Assembly: GCA_943842425.1 (NCBI GenBank)
Contig: CALTBR010000003.1
Location: 124,001 to 188,000 of the forward strand
Length of the DNA: 64,000 nt
Origin: UBA974 sp002292405
GTDB taxonomy: Bacteria > Bacteroidota > Bacteroidia > Flavobacteriales_D > Sanyastnellaceae
Reading direction: 5' to 3'
Made by a program: the position numbers and the translations under genes. Positions 8,739 through 17,713 of the stretch are shown here, one piece after another. Positions within the stretch are counted from its first letter, which is position 1; every line of letters starts with the position of its first letter. The notes beneath the pieces are model-generated. The model was given only the letters and a program-made list of their open reading frames with translations. It searched no databases and was not told the DNA's origin.

Positions 8739-10661
8739 TTATTTAGCGTCTTCGTCTTTTACCTCCTCGAAGTCAACGTCTGTTACTTCTTGCTCTCCAG
8801 TTGAAGTTCCAGAGTCACCAGTTGAGCCTTCTTCAGTAGCGCCAGCACCTGAAGCTCCATCTTGAGCGTACATATCCTCACTTGCAGCTTGGAATGCGGT
8901 ATTGAGCTGTTCGATGCGGTCTTTGCAGGCGTCAACGTCACCAAGCTCGTGAGCTGTTTTAAGTTCTGTTAGAGCTTCATTGATAGGAGTGAGTTTTTCA
9001 GCTGGAATCTTGTCCCCGAATTCTTTGAGTTGCTTCTCAGTTTGGAATATTAAAGAGTCAGCTTGGTTGATGGTTTCAACCTTTTCCTTGGCTTCCTTAT
9101 CTGCGTCAGCATTCGCTTCAGCTTCAGACTTCATGCGCTCAATGTCTGCCTCAGAAAGACCTGAAGAAGCTTCGATACGCACGTTGTTTTCTTTTCCAGT
9201 AGCCTTGTCCTTAGCACTCACGTTAATGATGCCGTTAGCGTCGATGTCGAAAGTAACCTCGATTTGTGGAACACCACGTGGAGCAGGTGGAATGTCAGAG
9301 AGTTGGAATTGACCTATGCGATGGTTGTCCTTAGCCATAGCGCGCTCTCCTTGGTAAACATGGAGGTCAACACTTGGTTGGTTGTCCGCAGCAGTAGAGA
9401 ACGTTTCAGATTTCTTAGTAGGAATTGTTGTGTTAGCCTCGATGAGCTTGGTGAATACTCCTCCCATAGTCTCGATACCTAAAGAAAGTGGAGTAACGTC
9501 AAGAAGAAGAACGTCCTTCACATCACCTGTAAGTACACCACCTTGAATGGCAGCTCCGATAGCTACAACCTCGTCTGGATTCACGCCCTTAGAAGGTTCT
9601 TTTCCGAAGAAAGCTTTCACAGCATCTTGAACAGCTGGGATACGTGTAGATCCACCAACTAAGATGACTTCGTCAATGTCTTTTTTGCTTAGGCCTGCAG
9701 CTTTAAGTGCTGACTGACATGGCTTGATAGAGCGCTTGATGAGATCGTCGCAAATCTTTTCGAATGTCGCACGTGTTAGAGAGCGGACAAGGTGCTTCGG
9801 TACACCATCAACTGGCATAATGTATGGCAGATTAATCTCTGTGGAAGTTGTACTTGATAGTTCAATCTTCGCTTTCTCCGCAGCTTCTTTAAGACGCTGT
9901 AGAGACATAGGATCTTTACTGAGATCAAGTCCGCCATTCTCGTCTTTAAATTCAGCAACGAGCCATTCGATTAAAATTTGGTCGAAGTCGTCTCCACCAA
10001 GGTGAGTATCACCATCTGTAGAAAGAACTTCAAACACACCGTCACCTAACTCGAGGATACTCACATCGTGCGTTCCGCCACCGAGGTCGAAGACAACTAT
10101 TTTTTGGTCTATAGACTTCTTGTCTAAACCGTAAGCTAAAGCAGCAGCTGTCGGCTCGTTGATGATACGCTTCACTTCAAGGCCAGCAATCTCACCAGCT
10201 TCCTTAGTAGCTTGGCGCTGAGCGTCGTTAAAGTAAGCAGGAACAGTGATAACTGCTGCAGTTACGTCAGTTCCAAGGTGATCTTCAGCAGTGCGCTTCA
10301 TCTTTTGAAGAACCATCGCTGAAATCTCCTGTGGTGTGTAAGAGCGGTCGTCAATCTTTACTCGTGGAGAGTTGTTATCACCTTTAATCACTTCGTATGG
10401 CATACGTTTAATGTCCTCAGCAACATCTTTGAACGATGAGCCCATAAAACGTTTGATACTATAAATAGTCTTCGTAGGGTTCGTGATCGCCTGACGTTTT
10501 GCGGGCTCACCCACTTTTCTTTCGCCATCAGCGATAAATGCAACGATAGAAGGCGTAGTTCGCTTTCCTTCGCTGTTGTTGATTACTACGGGTTCATTTC
10601 CCTCCATAACTGAGACACAGCTGTTGGTGGTCCCGAGATCGATTCCAATGATTTTACTCAT
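8739..10661 (-). CDS. dnaK: Molecular chaperone DnaK (Hsp70)
   Basis: The 640-residue protein is full length. The N-terminal ATPase domain opens with 'IIGIDLGTTNSCVSVMEG' and has the phosphate-binding segments 'VFDLGGGTHDVSIL' and 'ILVGGSTRIPAVQ'. The substrate-binding domain begins near residue 390 (DVTPLSLGIETMGG). The C-terminal lid ends in a Gly/Ser/Thr-rich linker and the acidic EEVKDEDAK tail. It folds nascent and heat-damaged proteins in the cytoplasm with DnaJ and GrpE; neither is encoded nearby. 'GGGTHDVSIL' has His where many DnaKs have Phe. The gene stands alone, bounded by its own terminator and a 126-bp divergent intergenic region. Confidence 0.98.
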   Translation of the reverse strand: MSKIIGIDLGTTNSCVSVMEGNEPVVINNSEGKRTTPSIVAFIADGERKVGEPAKRQAITNPTKTIYSIKRFMGSSFKDVAEDIKRMPYEVIKGDNNSPRVKIDDRSYTPQEISAMVLQKMKRTAEDHLGTDVTAAVITVPAYFNDAQRQATKEAGEIAGLEVKRIINEPTAAALAYGLDKKSIDQKIVVFDLGGGTHDVSILELGDGVFEVLSTDGDTHLGGDDFDQILIEWLVAEFKDENGGLDLSKDPMSLQRLKEAAEKAKIELSSTTSTEINLPYIMPVDGVPKHLVRSLTRATFEKICDDLIKRSIKPCQSALKAAGLSKKDIDEVILVGGSTRIPAVQDAVKAFFGKEPSKGVNPDEVVAIGAAIQGGVLTGDVKDVLLLDVTPLSLGIETMGGVFTKLIEANTTIPTKKSETFSTAADNQPSVDLHVYQGERAMAKDNHRIGQFQLSDIPPAPRGVPQIEVTFDIDANGIINVSAKDKATGKENNVRIEASSGLSEADIERMKSEAEANADADKEAKEKVETINQADSLIFQTEKQLKEFGDKIPAEKLTPINEALTELKTAHELGDVDACKDRIEQLNTAFQAASEDMYAQDGASGAGATEEGSTGDSGTSTGEQEVTDVDFEEVKDEDAK

Positions 10662-10697
10662 AATTAAATTTATTTTTTTAGTTTACATCTGCTCTTA

Positions 10698-10713
10698 GGC
10701 AAATCCCTTGCCA
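10698..10713 (-). promoter_or_regulatory. Sigma-54-like -24/-12 element or palindromic operator upstream of dnaK
   Basis: On the minus strand TGGCAAGGGATTTGCC matches the GG-N10-GC spacing and most bases of the RpoN consensus (TGGCACG-N4-TTGCW). It ends about 37 bases before the dnaK ATG. It is also a perfect GGCAA-N5-TTGCC inverted repeat, so it could instead be a repressor site. No good TAnnTTTG element was seen in this gap for dnaK. Confidence 0.35.
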
Positions 10714-10742
10714 CTAAAAATTTCTTTGGCACGACGTTCAAC

Positions 10743-10772
10743 TTGTCAGTTTTATATGTCATTTTATCTTTT
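10743..10772 (+). promoter_or_regulatory. Candidate promoter of the Gfo/Idh/MocA gene
   Basis: TTG (10743-10745), 19-base spacer, TATCTTTT (10765-10772), close to the Bacteroidota TTG-N17-23-TAnnTTTG pattern. The proposed ATG lies 15 bases further on. This supports starting the gene at 10788 and not at the upstream TTG that is part of the promoter. Confidence 0.4.
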
Positions 10773-10787
10773 TCTCTTAACCCAAAC

Positions 10788-11894
10788 ATGCCACCCTGTC
10801 CGATTCCCCTTACTTTTACCCCCGTGAATACTCAAAATAACAATTCTGTAAATAATCCCGTTACATTCGCCGTTTTGGGGTACGGTCATATCGGGAAGCG
10901 TCACGCAGCTTCTATATCAGCCCATCCTGGAGCTACACTACACGCAATTGCAGATATTGCTCCTGTTGAGTTTGTGACTCAGTCAGATTCAGAAATGCCT
11001 TCGATTTTCGATTCATTAGAATCGATGCTTGCTAGTTCTGAATCAAACTCTGTGAAACTACCCGAAGTTGTTTGTGTATGTACTCCCAATGGACTTCATG
11101 CTCAGCATTGCATTGCTATTCTACAATCGGGATGTCATGTCGTTCTTGAAAAGCCCATAGCACTCTCGCTTTCCGATGCTAGATTGATATCGGAAGCCTC
11201 AAGTTCTTCAGGAAAACATGTTTTTTGTGTGATGCAAAACCGTTTTGCTCCTCCATCTCTTTGGCTTAAAGGATTAGTGGATGCAGGAGATTTAGGCAAA
11301 ATTCATCAAGTTCACATACAATGTTTTTGGAATCGCGACGATTCTTATTATGCTGCCTCTAAATGGCGAGGAACCCTCGCTTTAGATGGAGGGCCTCTCT
11401 TTACTCAATTTTCACATTTTATTGATGTAATGTATTGGATCTTCGGAGGAATTAAGTCTCCACGTGCCATTTTCCATAATCAATCACATCTGCACAATAC
11501 TGAGTTCGAAGACTCCGGGTCGGTCTCATTCGACTTTAAACGTCAAGGTTTCGGGACATTTACCTTTTCAACAGCACTCGACCGCTCCAACTTCGAAAGT
11601 TCACTCACACTCATTGCCGAAAAAGGCACGATACGTATTGGAGGTCAGTATATGAATGAAGTGGTTCACTGTGATGTTCAAGGCTACGAATTACCGACCC
11701 TCCCTAAAGCCGCGCCCCCTAACGATTACGGTGCGTACAAAGGCTCTGCCTCCAACCATCACCACGTGATGTCTAACGTAGTTGACGTGCTTCGCCGTGG
11801 CGCTACTCTTGCAACTCCTATTTCTGAAGGAGTAGATGTTGTTGAAATGATTGAAGCAATATATGCCTCAGCTCCACGACCTTTGAAAAAATAG
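10788..11894 (+). CDS. Gfo/Idh/MocA-family sugar dehydrogenase (WlbA/BplA-like)
   Basis: This is an NAD(P)-dependent oxidoreductase of about 368 residues. An N-terminal Rossmann fold ('FAVLGYGHIGKRHA') is followed by the family's EKP motif ('VVLEKPIALSLSDAR'). The C-terminal domain carries 'KWRGTLALDGGPLFTQFSHFIDVMYWIFG' with a likely catalytic His; this stretch closely resembles WlbA/WbpB-type enzymes that oxidise UDP-N-acetyl-hexuronic acids at C3 for O-antigen sugars. The specific substrate is inferred. The ATG at 10788 is chosen over a TTG at 10743 because the Rossmann core and the promoter fit it. The protein ends convergently with the FemAB-like gene 18 bases on. Confidence 0.8.
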   Translation: MPPCPIPLTFTPVNTQNNNSVNNPVTFAVLGYGHIGKRHAASISAHPGATLHAIADIAPVEFVTQSDSEMPSIFDSLESMLASSESNSVKLPEVVCVCTPNGLHAQHCIAILQSGCHVVLEKPIALSLSDARLISEASSSSGKHVFCVMQNRFAPPSLWLKGLVDAGDLGKIHQVHIQCFWNRDDSYYAASKWRGTLALDGGPLFTQFSHFIDVMYWIFGGIKSPRAIFHNQSHLHNTEFEDSGSVSFDFKRQGFGTFTFSTALDRSNFESSLTLIAEKGTIRIGGQYMNEVVHCDVQGYELPTLPKAAPPNDYGAYKGSASNHHHVMSNVVDVLRRGATLATPISEGVDVVEMIEAIYASAPRPLKK

Positions 11895-11912
11895 CTGGAA
11901 TATTAAGCTGTC

Positions 11913-12809
11913 TCAGCGAAGCATTTTTGCCGATGCCACAAATGGGGATAAAGCCCAAACAACAGGCCGGAGCCACCACGCAACAGCAACTAACCTCGCT
12001 CGAGGCACGAATTCCGCGCCAAATTCCTTGTAAAATCGATCAACCCCAGGATCTGAACTTCCTCCGAAGTCAAATGTAGATGCGCCTTTTTCAAGTGCAT
12101 GTGCCATAGCGAAGGAAAGCATTGAAACCGAGGCAATTCCAGACAGTTGACTTCGGATTTGCCCTCCGAAAGAGTAGAGACACGTGTCAGCAGAAGCGAA
12201 CACGAATCCCCCAGCCGCGATACAATCCCCTTTCGAATCGATTGCTTCTACGGCAAAGCTGAAAGCCTCTGAAGAAATAGCCGTCAGTAACTTCGCGAGC
12301 TGTGCGTTGTTAGACTTTAAGTCCTTTCGACTTCGGCTTTCAGCGTGAAGTTCAGTAACAGATCTCCAATCATCTACGAGTTTACATGTGATTCCAACCT
12401 TTTCAGCTCGGCGAATTTGCTTTCTTCGCGTGGAAGGAAGAGGTGAGTGAAGATCGATTTGCCTAGTATGCCGCCACTGGGCTCGAAATCCAGAGGGTGT
12501 GTGATGTCTAACGAAAGTGGTGTTTGAGTCGGAGGGAGGGAGGTCTATAAGTTTGATTGCCTCAGATCTTGACTGCCAGCACTTTGTAAGAGCGATGAAA
12601 TCTGATTCAGAGCAATCAGTTGATAAGCCACAGTCAAGAGCCCAAAGAGGCGTAGCCAGAACTTTTACTCCTTTCAAAGAAAACCTTGAGAGAGCGGAAA
12701 ATGTGTTGTTGGTCTTAAAAACAGAATATTCTGCTCCACAGTTGTTTAACCATGATGAGCATAAAAAGGGTTGGTCGTTAGTTGACGAATTGTCGACTAC
12801 TTCAACCAT
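11913..12809 (-). CDS. FemAB/GNAT-like acyltransferase
   Basis: The protein of about 298 residues has the C-terminal signature of the FemAB-like branch of the GNAT fold: 'AAGGFVF' followed by 'TFDFGGSSDPGVDRFYKEFGAE'. A basic segment 'RRKQIRRAEKVGI' in the middle is typical of the same family. Members transfer amino acids or acyl groups to cell-envelope precursors or exopolysaccharide. The acceptor cannot be told here. The ATG at 12809 overlaps the stop of the upstream TPR gene (TGATG), so the two are likely translationally coupled. Confidence 0.7.
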   Translation of the reverse strand: MVEVVDNSSTNDQPFLCSSWLNNCGAEYSVFKTNNTFSALSRFSLKGVKVLATPLWALDCGLSTDCSESDFIALTKCWQSRSEAIKLIDLPPSDSNTTFVRHHTPSGFRAQWRHTRQIDLHSPLPSTRRKQIRRAEKVGITCKLVDDWRSVTELHAESRSRKDLKSNNAQLAKLLTAISSEAFSFAVEAIDSKGDCIAAGGFVFASADTCLYSFGGQIRSQLSGIASVSMLSFAMAHALEKGASTFDFGGSSDPGVDRFYKEFGAEFVPRARLVAVAWWLRPVVWALSPFVASAKMLR

Positions 12810-13621
12810 CAACCTCCGATACTACGCTTGACAGCTTCGAACTCTCTATCGCCACGGAACAGGTCCTCACCAAGAGCTAGCCACTCTAGGGCTGCGCCTC
12901 TGTCAATGGTTGACAGGAGTTCAGCATTGTAGATAATTGCATAGTGAAGAAGATTTGTTTGGACTTCGCGAAGACCTTTGCCACCTTGTTCAATGAGAAG
13001 ATTTCTTGCGATTTCATATGTTTCCGCTGCTTCCTTCTTAGAATTGATGAGTTGGTATGCGGAAGCAAACATCAACCAAGCACCAGGATCTTCAGGATCA
13101 ATGCTCGTAAGATATTTATAGTACGACTTGGCTTTTGTGTATTTTTCGTTGTCCATCTCTGTCTCCGCAGCGTTGGTAGCGTGTTCCCACAACTCGTCAT
13201 AGAATTCCATGAACTCATAGTAGTACTCAGATTCTTTGTCCTTTTTAACAAATTTAGAAGTGTACTTTAAGCAGTTCTTTATTGCCTTGTTTTTATCTGC
13301 TTGATATTGCTCTCTAAGATCGTGGTCATCACTTATGTGAATTCCTAAATAAGCCTGAGCCATGTAAATATACGGAAGAGGTAGTTTCTTAGTCTTTTCG
13401 TTTTCAGTGTATCGAATGCACTTGTATAAAACGTTTTCGTATTTCTCGTCAACAATCCACATTAATAGTTTGTTGTACTCATCCTGGGTGATGAGAGGTT
13501 TTCTATTCTTGCTTTCATCATCTTGATTGCCTTTTTGGGCAGAAAGATTAGAGGAAAATAGAGTGGAAGCTGCGAAAAGGATACAGAAAATCCAAGATGT
13601 GCGGTGAGTGTGAGTTATCAT
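12809..13621 (-). CDS. Exported TPR-like protein
   Basis: The 270-residue protein has an N-terminal signal peptide (hydrophobic residues 9-26, 'LSAQ' cleavage-like). The rest is helical and rich in Tyr, Glu and Lys. At least one clear tetratricopeptide-like unit lies near residues 160-205 ('YTKAKSYYKYLTSIDPEDPGAWLMFASAYQ'). TPR proteins of this kind are usually periplasmic scaffolds. No enzyme motif is seen. It shares a 52-bp divergent gap with the TonB-dependent receptor gene, and its stop overlaps the FemAB-like start. Confidence 0.7.
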   Translation of the reverse strand: MITHTHRTSWIFCILFAASTLFSSNLSAQKGNQDDESKNRKPLITQDEYNKLLMWIVDEKYENVLYKCIRYTENEKTKKLPLPYIYMAQAYLGIHISDDHDLREQYQADKNKAIKNCLKYTSKFVKKDKESEYYYEFMEFYDELWEHATNAAETEMDNEKYTKAKSYYKYLTSIDPEDPGAWLMFASAYQLINSKKEAAETYEIARNLLIEQGGKGLREVQTNLLHYAIIYNAELLSTIDRGAALEWLALGEDLFRGDREFEAVKRSIGG

Positions 13622-13658
13622 ATTTAGTTAAATACAGATTTCATGCCGAAAGATAATC

Positions 13659-13666
13659 TATCTTCG
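13659..13666 (+). promoter_or_regulatory. Candidate -7 element of the TonB-dependent receptor gene
   Basis: TATCTTCG ends seven bases before the ATG at 13674 and fits the TAnnTTTG consensus with one mismatch. No convincing -33 TTTG is visible. Confidence 0.45.
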
Positions 13667-13673
13667 CGCAACC

Positions 13674-16022
13674 ATGCAAGAAACTAGAACACGCTTTATC
13701 TTATTGTTAGCAGCGACGATCATAGCAACGATGATTTCGCCCCCTGTTTTCGCTCAAGGAACCGTTAAGGGTTTTATTAGATCAGAGGCAACTGGAGCTG
13801 CAGTTATGTTTGCCAGCGTGTCTCTTGAAGGTACAAGACATGGTGTTGTTACAGATGTTTCTGGATTCTATAGTATTAGTAAAGTTCCTGAGGGTCAGTA
13901 CAATTTAATTGTATCAAGTATTGAATATGACAACTATAAAGATATAGTTTATATAAAAAACGGTAATGTTCTTACTAAGAACTACTTACTGAAGGAAGGA
14001 GTGGTTCAGCTTGAGGGAGCTGAAGTGTCAGCTGACAGAGAGGAGCAGCGCAACAGTGTTCGGATGTCAGTTGAGACGATTAGGCCCGCTGATTTGAAGC
14101 ATATTCCTAGTTTTGGAGGTCAAGCTGACCTCGTACAAGTGCTGCAGGTTCTGCCTGGTTTTGTTTCAACGGGTGATCAGGGAGGTCAACTTTATATCCG
14201 AGGAGGTTCTCCTATTCAGAACAAAGTATTGCTTGACGGAATGATTGTATATAATGCATTTCACAGCATCGGGTTATTTAGTGTTTTTGATTCTGACGCT
14301 CTCGCGAATGCAGATGTTTACACGGGTGCATTTTCAGCTAAATACGGAGGTAGAATATCGTCTGTTATGGATATTAAAACCCGCGACGGAAATATGCGTG
14401 AGCAGAAAGTAATATTAGGCGCAAGCCCTTTCGGTGCTAAGATTATGCTCGAAGGGCCACTAATGAAAATGAAGGAAAACGAAGGGGGGATCAGTTATTT
14501 ACTGTCTATGAAACACAGTTATTTAGAGCAATCTTCTCAGTTATTATACCCTTACATTGATGGGGGGAGGTTGCCTTTCGGTTTCACAGATACTTATGGG
14601 AAAATCACTTTTGGCGGAGCAGGGTCTAAACTGAGTTTATTCGGTTTCGGATTTTCGGACAATGCCAGTGTTTTAGATGATTCTACAGGAATTGCTTTTG
14701 CTAATTATAATTGGAAAAATATTGGTGGTGGGGGTAATTTTACCATAGTTCCTCCTGGTAGCGCTGTCCTTGTTAAAGGTAACTTCGCGATAAGTCAATA
14801 CAGTATTGGACTTGAGGAGGGGGCCTTGAGTAACAGATACAGTGATGTGAATGGATTCAATTTTGGTCTAGATTTTAAATATGTTTTAGGAGAAGACCGA
14901 GTGGAGTATGGACTAGAAGTAGTAGGTTTAGAGACGGATTTCCAAACGTTCAACGCACTTGGAGCAATTGTTGAACAAACAGAAAATACAACTGAATTCG
15001 GAGGATATGTCGATTATACGATTAGCCGAGGAAATTTGATTGTGCAGCCAAGTATGCGAACGCAGTACTACAGTTCTTTAGCGAAGTTCAGGCCTGAGCC
15101 GAGAATTGGAATTAAGTACAAGCACAGTGAAAGGTTAAGATTAAAATTTGCAGCCGGTATGTACTCTCAGAATGTAATTTCGGCTAACTCTGATAGAGAC
15201 GTCGTAAATCTATTTTATGGATTCCTTTCTGGCCCGGATAATCTTCAGTCTAATTTTGTGAATCCTGATGGTTCAGTACGAGAAGTTTCTCACTCACTCC
15301 AAACTGCAAATCATGTTGTTGCCGGATTCGAATATGATCTAACAGAATTCTTAAATCTGAACGTTGAAGGATACTTAAAAGATTTCACTCAGCTTACGAA
15401 CACCAATCGATCTAAGCTGTTCCCCGATGATGCAGCACATAATGATGTGCCAGAGTTGTTGCGCCTAGATTACTTAGTTGAGAGTGGATTTGCTCATGGT
15501 GTTGATATGGTGCTCAAGTATGAGAAACGTTACACATATCTTTGGCTCGTGTATGGTTTAGGTAATGTTGATAGATGGGATGGAGCTCGTTGGTACGATC
15601 CGGTTTTTGACAGACAGCATAATGTAAACCTTGTAGCTTCTCAAGATTTCGGTAATACAAAAGATTGGCAGATTAGTGCACGTTGGGCTTTAGGTTCGGG
15701 CTTGCCTTTTACTCAGAGTCAGGGTTACTACCAGTCGCCTAACGTTTCAGAGGGTATTTATTCGGACTATGTATCCCAAAATGCCGGTGACATTACTATT
15801 TATTACGCTGGTTTAAACGAGGGGCGTTTACCTGCGTATCACCGTCTAGATATTAGTTTACGTAGGACATTTAAGAATGTTTACGGGGGTGATTTAGACT
15901 TCACAGCTGGTGTGACAAATGTGTATAGTCGTGAAAATGTGTTTTACATTAACCGTCTAACAGGCCAAAGAAAAAATCAACTTCCCTTTCTTCCTTCAAT
16001 CGCCATCGATTGGAAGTTTTAA
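13674..16022 (+). CDS. TonB-dependent outer-membrane receptor with N-terminal CarboxypepD_reg domain
   Basis: The 782-residue protein has a signal peptide (about 1-27), then a CarboxypepD_reg-like/CNA-B-type domain (about 29-110: 'GFIRSEATGAAVMFASVSLEGTRHGVVTDVSGFY'). A plug domain follows (about 125-235, with 'LYIRGGSPIQNKVLLDGM' and 'YGGRISSVMDI'), then a beta-barrel to the C-terminal '..IAIDWKF', ending in Phe as expected for outer-membrane insertion. Such receptors import chelated metals, vitamins or glycans using ExbB-ExbD-TonB energy. No SusD partner is next to it, so the ligand is unknown. It converges with recN, with 25 bases between them. Confidence 0.88.
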   Translation: MQETRTRFILLLAATIIATMISPPVFAQGTVKGFIRSEATGAAVMFASVSLEGTRHGVVTDVSGFYSISKVPEGQYNLIVSSIEYDNYKDIVYIKNGNVLTKNYLLKEGVVQLEGAEVSADREEQRNSVRMSVETIRPADLKHIPSFGGQADLVQVLQVLPGFVSTGDQGGQLYIRGGSPIQNKVLLDGMIVYNAFHSIGLFSVFDSDALANADVYTGAFSAKYGGRISSVMDIKTRDGNMREQKVILGASPFGAKIMLEGPLMKMKENEGGISYLLSMKHSYLEQSSQLLYPYIDGGRLPFGFTDTYGKITFGGAGSKLSLFGFGFSDNASVLDDSTGIAFANYNWKNIGGGGNFTIVPPGSAVLVKGNFAISQYSIGLEEGALSNRYSDVNGFNFGLDFKYVLGEDRVEYGLEVVGLETDFQTFNALGAIVEQTENTTEFGGYVDYTISRGNLIVQPSMRTQYYSSLAKFRPEPRIGIKYKHSERLRLKFAAGMYSQNVISANSDRDVVNLFYGFLSGPDNLQSNFVNPDGSVREVSHSLQTANHVVAGFEYDLTEFLNLNVEGYLKDFTQLTNTNRSKLFPDDAAHNDVPELLRLDYLVESGFAHGVDMVLKYEKRYTYLWLVYGLGNVDRWDGARWYDPVFDRQHNVNLVASQDFGNTKDWQISARWALGSGLPFTQSQGYYQSPNVSEGIYSDYVSQNAGDITIYYAGLNEGRLPAYHRLDISLRRTFKNVYGGDLDFTAGVTNVYSRENVFYINRLTGQRKNQLPFLPSIAIDWKF

Positions 16023-16047
16023 CCTATATTTTCAACTCTTAATTTGC

Positions 16048-17706
16048 TCAACTATTTAAGAGCACATCTGCCGCAGCACGCGCTTCTTTGCTGATTTTAT
16101 TTCCACTGAGCAAAGTGGCGATAGCTTCATTTCTCTCGGCCTTACTTAAATACTGCGCTCTTGTAATGGCAGTTTTTTCTGTCGTTTCCTTACTTATCTC
16201 AATGTGATTGTTGCCCTTTGCGGCAATCTGCGCAAGGTGTGTGACAGAGAAAACTTGCTGTGTTTTTGCCATGTTTAACATGGTTGTAGCCATGCGAGTG
16301 GCAACTTCACCAGAAACACCCGTATCAATTTCATCAAGCACTATCGTAGGTGCAGTTTTTCTTGTACCAAGTGTAGCCTTAAATGCGAGCATAATCCTAC
16401 TTCTCTCACCACCTGAAGCTACTGAAGCAAGAGGTTGTGGGTCCGAGCCAGGGTTGGCTGAGAATAGAAGTTCGACATCTTCGATTCCTTGAGAGTCTGG
16501 GGAAGTCAGTTTTGCAAACTCCCAAGACATAACGACATCTGGGAGTTTTAATGGGACTAGCTTCGTGTTTACAATCTTTAACAGTTCTGCACCTGACTTT
16601 TTTCTCGATTCAAGCAACTTCTCCCCTGAAGAGATCATGTTGTTAAATTGGGCAGTCTTTTCATCTTTAGCTAACTGTATTTCCTTGTCAAGGCCATCAC
16701 ATCGATCTAATTGATTTTGTAAATCAATCTCAACAAGTTTAAGAGATTCAGTGTCTGAGACACTGTGTTTGTGTAGAGCTGTCGACAAAGCCTCCATCTT
16801 CTCCTTAACAATTAAAAGGCGATTGGGGTCTTGGGATATTCCATCAGCTATATTATTTGCCTCCTGAGCAATGTCATTAAGTTCAATTCTGCTGCTGGAA
16901 AGTCGATCTTTCAATTTAGATGCCTTAACGCTATACTCAGATAAGTCTTCGAGAGTTCGTAGCACTATGTCTATTATTGAGTTTGCGTCATTTCCTTCTG
17001 TTGAACTATCTAATAACTCGTAGGTTGTATGTAATCCATTTGCCAGCTCTGTAGCGTGTAAAAGCTCGTTATACTCAGCGTCAAGCTCCGCATAGTTCAA
17101 ATGCTTAAGGCTAAGTCCACCTAATTCTTCAAGTTGAAAGGCCAAATAATTTTTATCTGCTCTGGGTGTACTCGCTTCTAATTCTAATTTCTTAAGCTTC
17201 TCCTTGGCAGTACAAAACGATTCAAAGGAACGCTTGTAAGCTTTGAAAATCTTTTCGTGTCCCCCAAATGAATCAAGGAGATGTAGTCGTGACACTCTAT
17301 CTAATAGGGCTCTTGTTTCGTCTTGACCATGAAGGTCTACGAGTAATCGGCCTAATGATTTTAAATCGACGATGCTGACTTGAGAATCATTTATAAAAGC
17401 TCTAGAACGACCTGTAGAGTTAATTTCTCTTCGGATATAAATTTCAGAGCCTCGGCTCTCTATGTCAAGATAAGTCAGACTTTTACTGATCGTTTTATCT
17501 GAAAAGACAGCTTCTACTACACACAGCTTAGCTCCTTTTCTAATGTTAGAGACGTTTCCTCGCTCACCTATTACAAGACCTAAAGCTCCGAGAAGTATTG
17601 ATTTTCCTGAACCAGTTTCACCAGTTAAGACCGTTAGTCCATCCTCTAACTCAAGAGTTATTTCGCTTATGAGAGCGAAATTTTCTATGTGTAGACGAGT
17701 GAGCAT
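16048..17706 (-). CDS. recN: DNA repair protein RecN
   Basis: The 552-residue SMC-like ATPase is full length. Walker A is 'GLTVLTGETGSGKSILLGAL' near residues 24-43. The middle is a long coiled coil (about 150-370). The C-terminal half has the ABC signature 'SGGERSRIMLAFKA' and Walker B 'PTIVLDEIDTGVSGEVA'. RecN acts in the cytoplasm at double-strand breaks, holding DNA ends together for RecA-dependent repair. It is the last gene of the bamD - omega - coaBC - DUF4835 - recN operon, a common order in Flavobacteriales, and starts seven bases after the DUF4835 stop. Confidence 0.95.
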   Translation of the reverse strand: MLTRLHIENFALISEITLELEDGLTVLTGETGSGKSILLGALGLVIGERGNVSNIRKGAKLCVVEAVFSDKTISKSLTYLDIESRGSEIYIRREINSTGRSRAFINDSQVSIVDLKSLGRLLVDLHGQDETRALLDRVSRLHLLDSFGGHEKIFKAYKRSFESFCTAKEKLKKLELEASTPRADKNYLAFQLEELGGLSLKHLNYAELDAEYNELLHATELANGLHTTYELLDSSTEGNDANSIIDIVLRTLEDLSEYSVKASKLKDRLSSSRIELNDIAQEANNIADGISQDPNRLLIVKEKMEALSTALHKHSVSDTESLKLVEIDLQNQLDRCDGLDKEIQLAKDEKTAQFNNMISSGEKLLESRKKSGAELLKIVNTKLVPLKLPDVVMSWEFAKLTSPDSQGIEDVELLFSANPGSDPQPLASVASGGERSRIMLAFKATLGTRKTAPTIVLDEIDTGVSGEVATRMATTMLNMAKTQQVFSVTHLAQIAAKGNNHIEISKETTEKTAITRAQYLSKAERNEAIATLLSGNKISKEARAAADVLLNS

Positions 17707-17713
17707 TTAACGT

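Noticed and set aside
10674..10754. A 26-codon ORF on the minus strand just upstream of dnaK (starts MTYKTDKLNVVPKK)
   Set aside because: It covers the likely promoter region of dnaK and of the divergent gene, shows no family resemblance and has no ribosome-binding site. It was not called as a gene.
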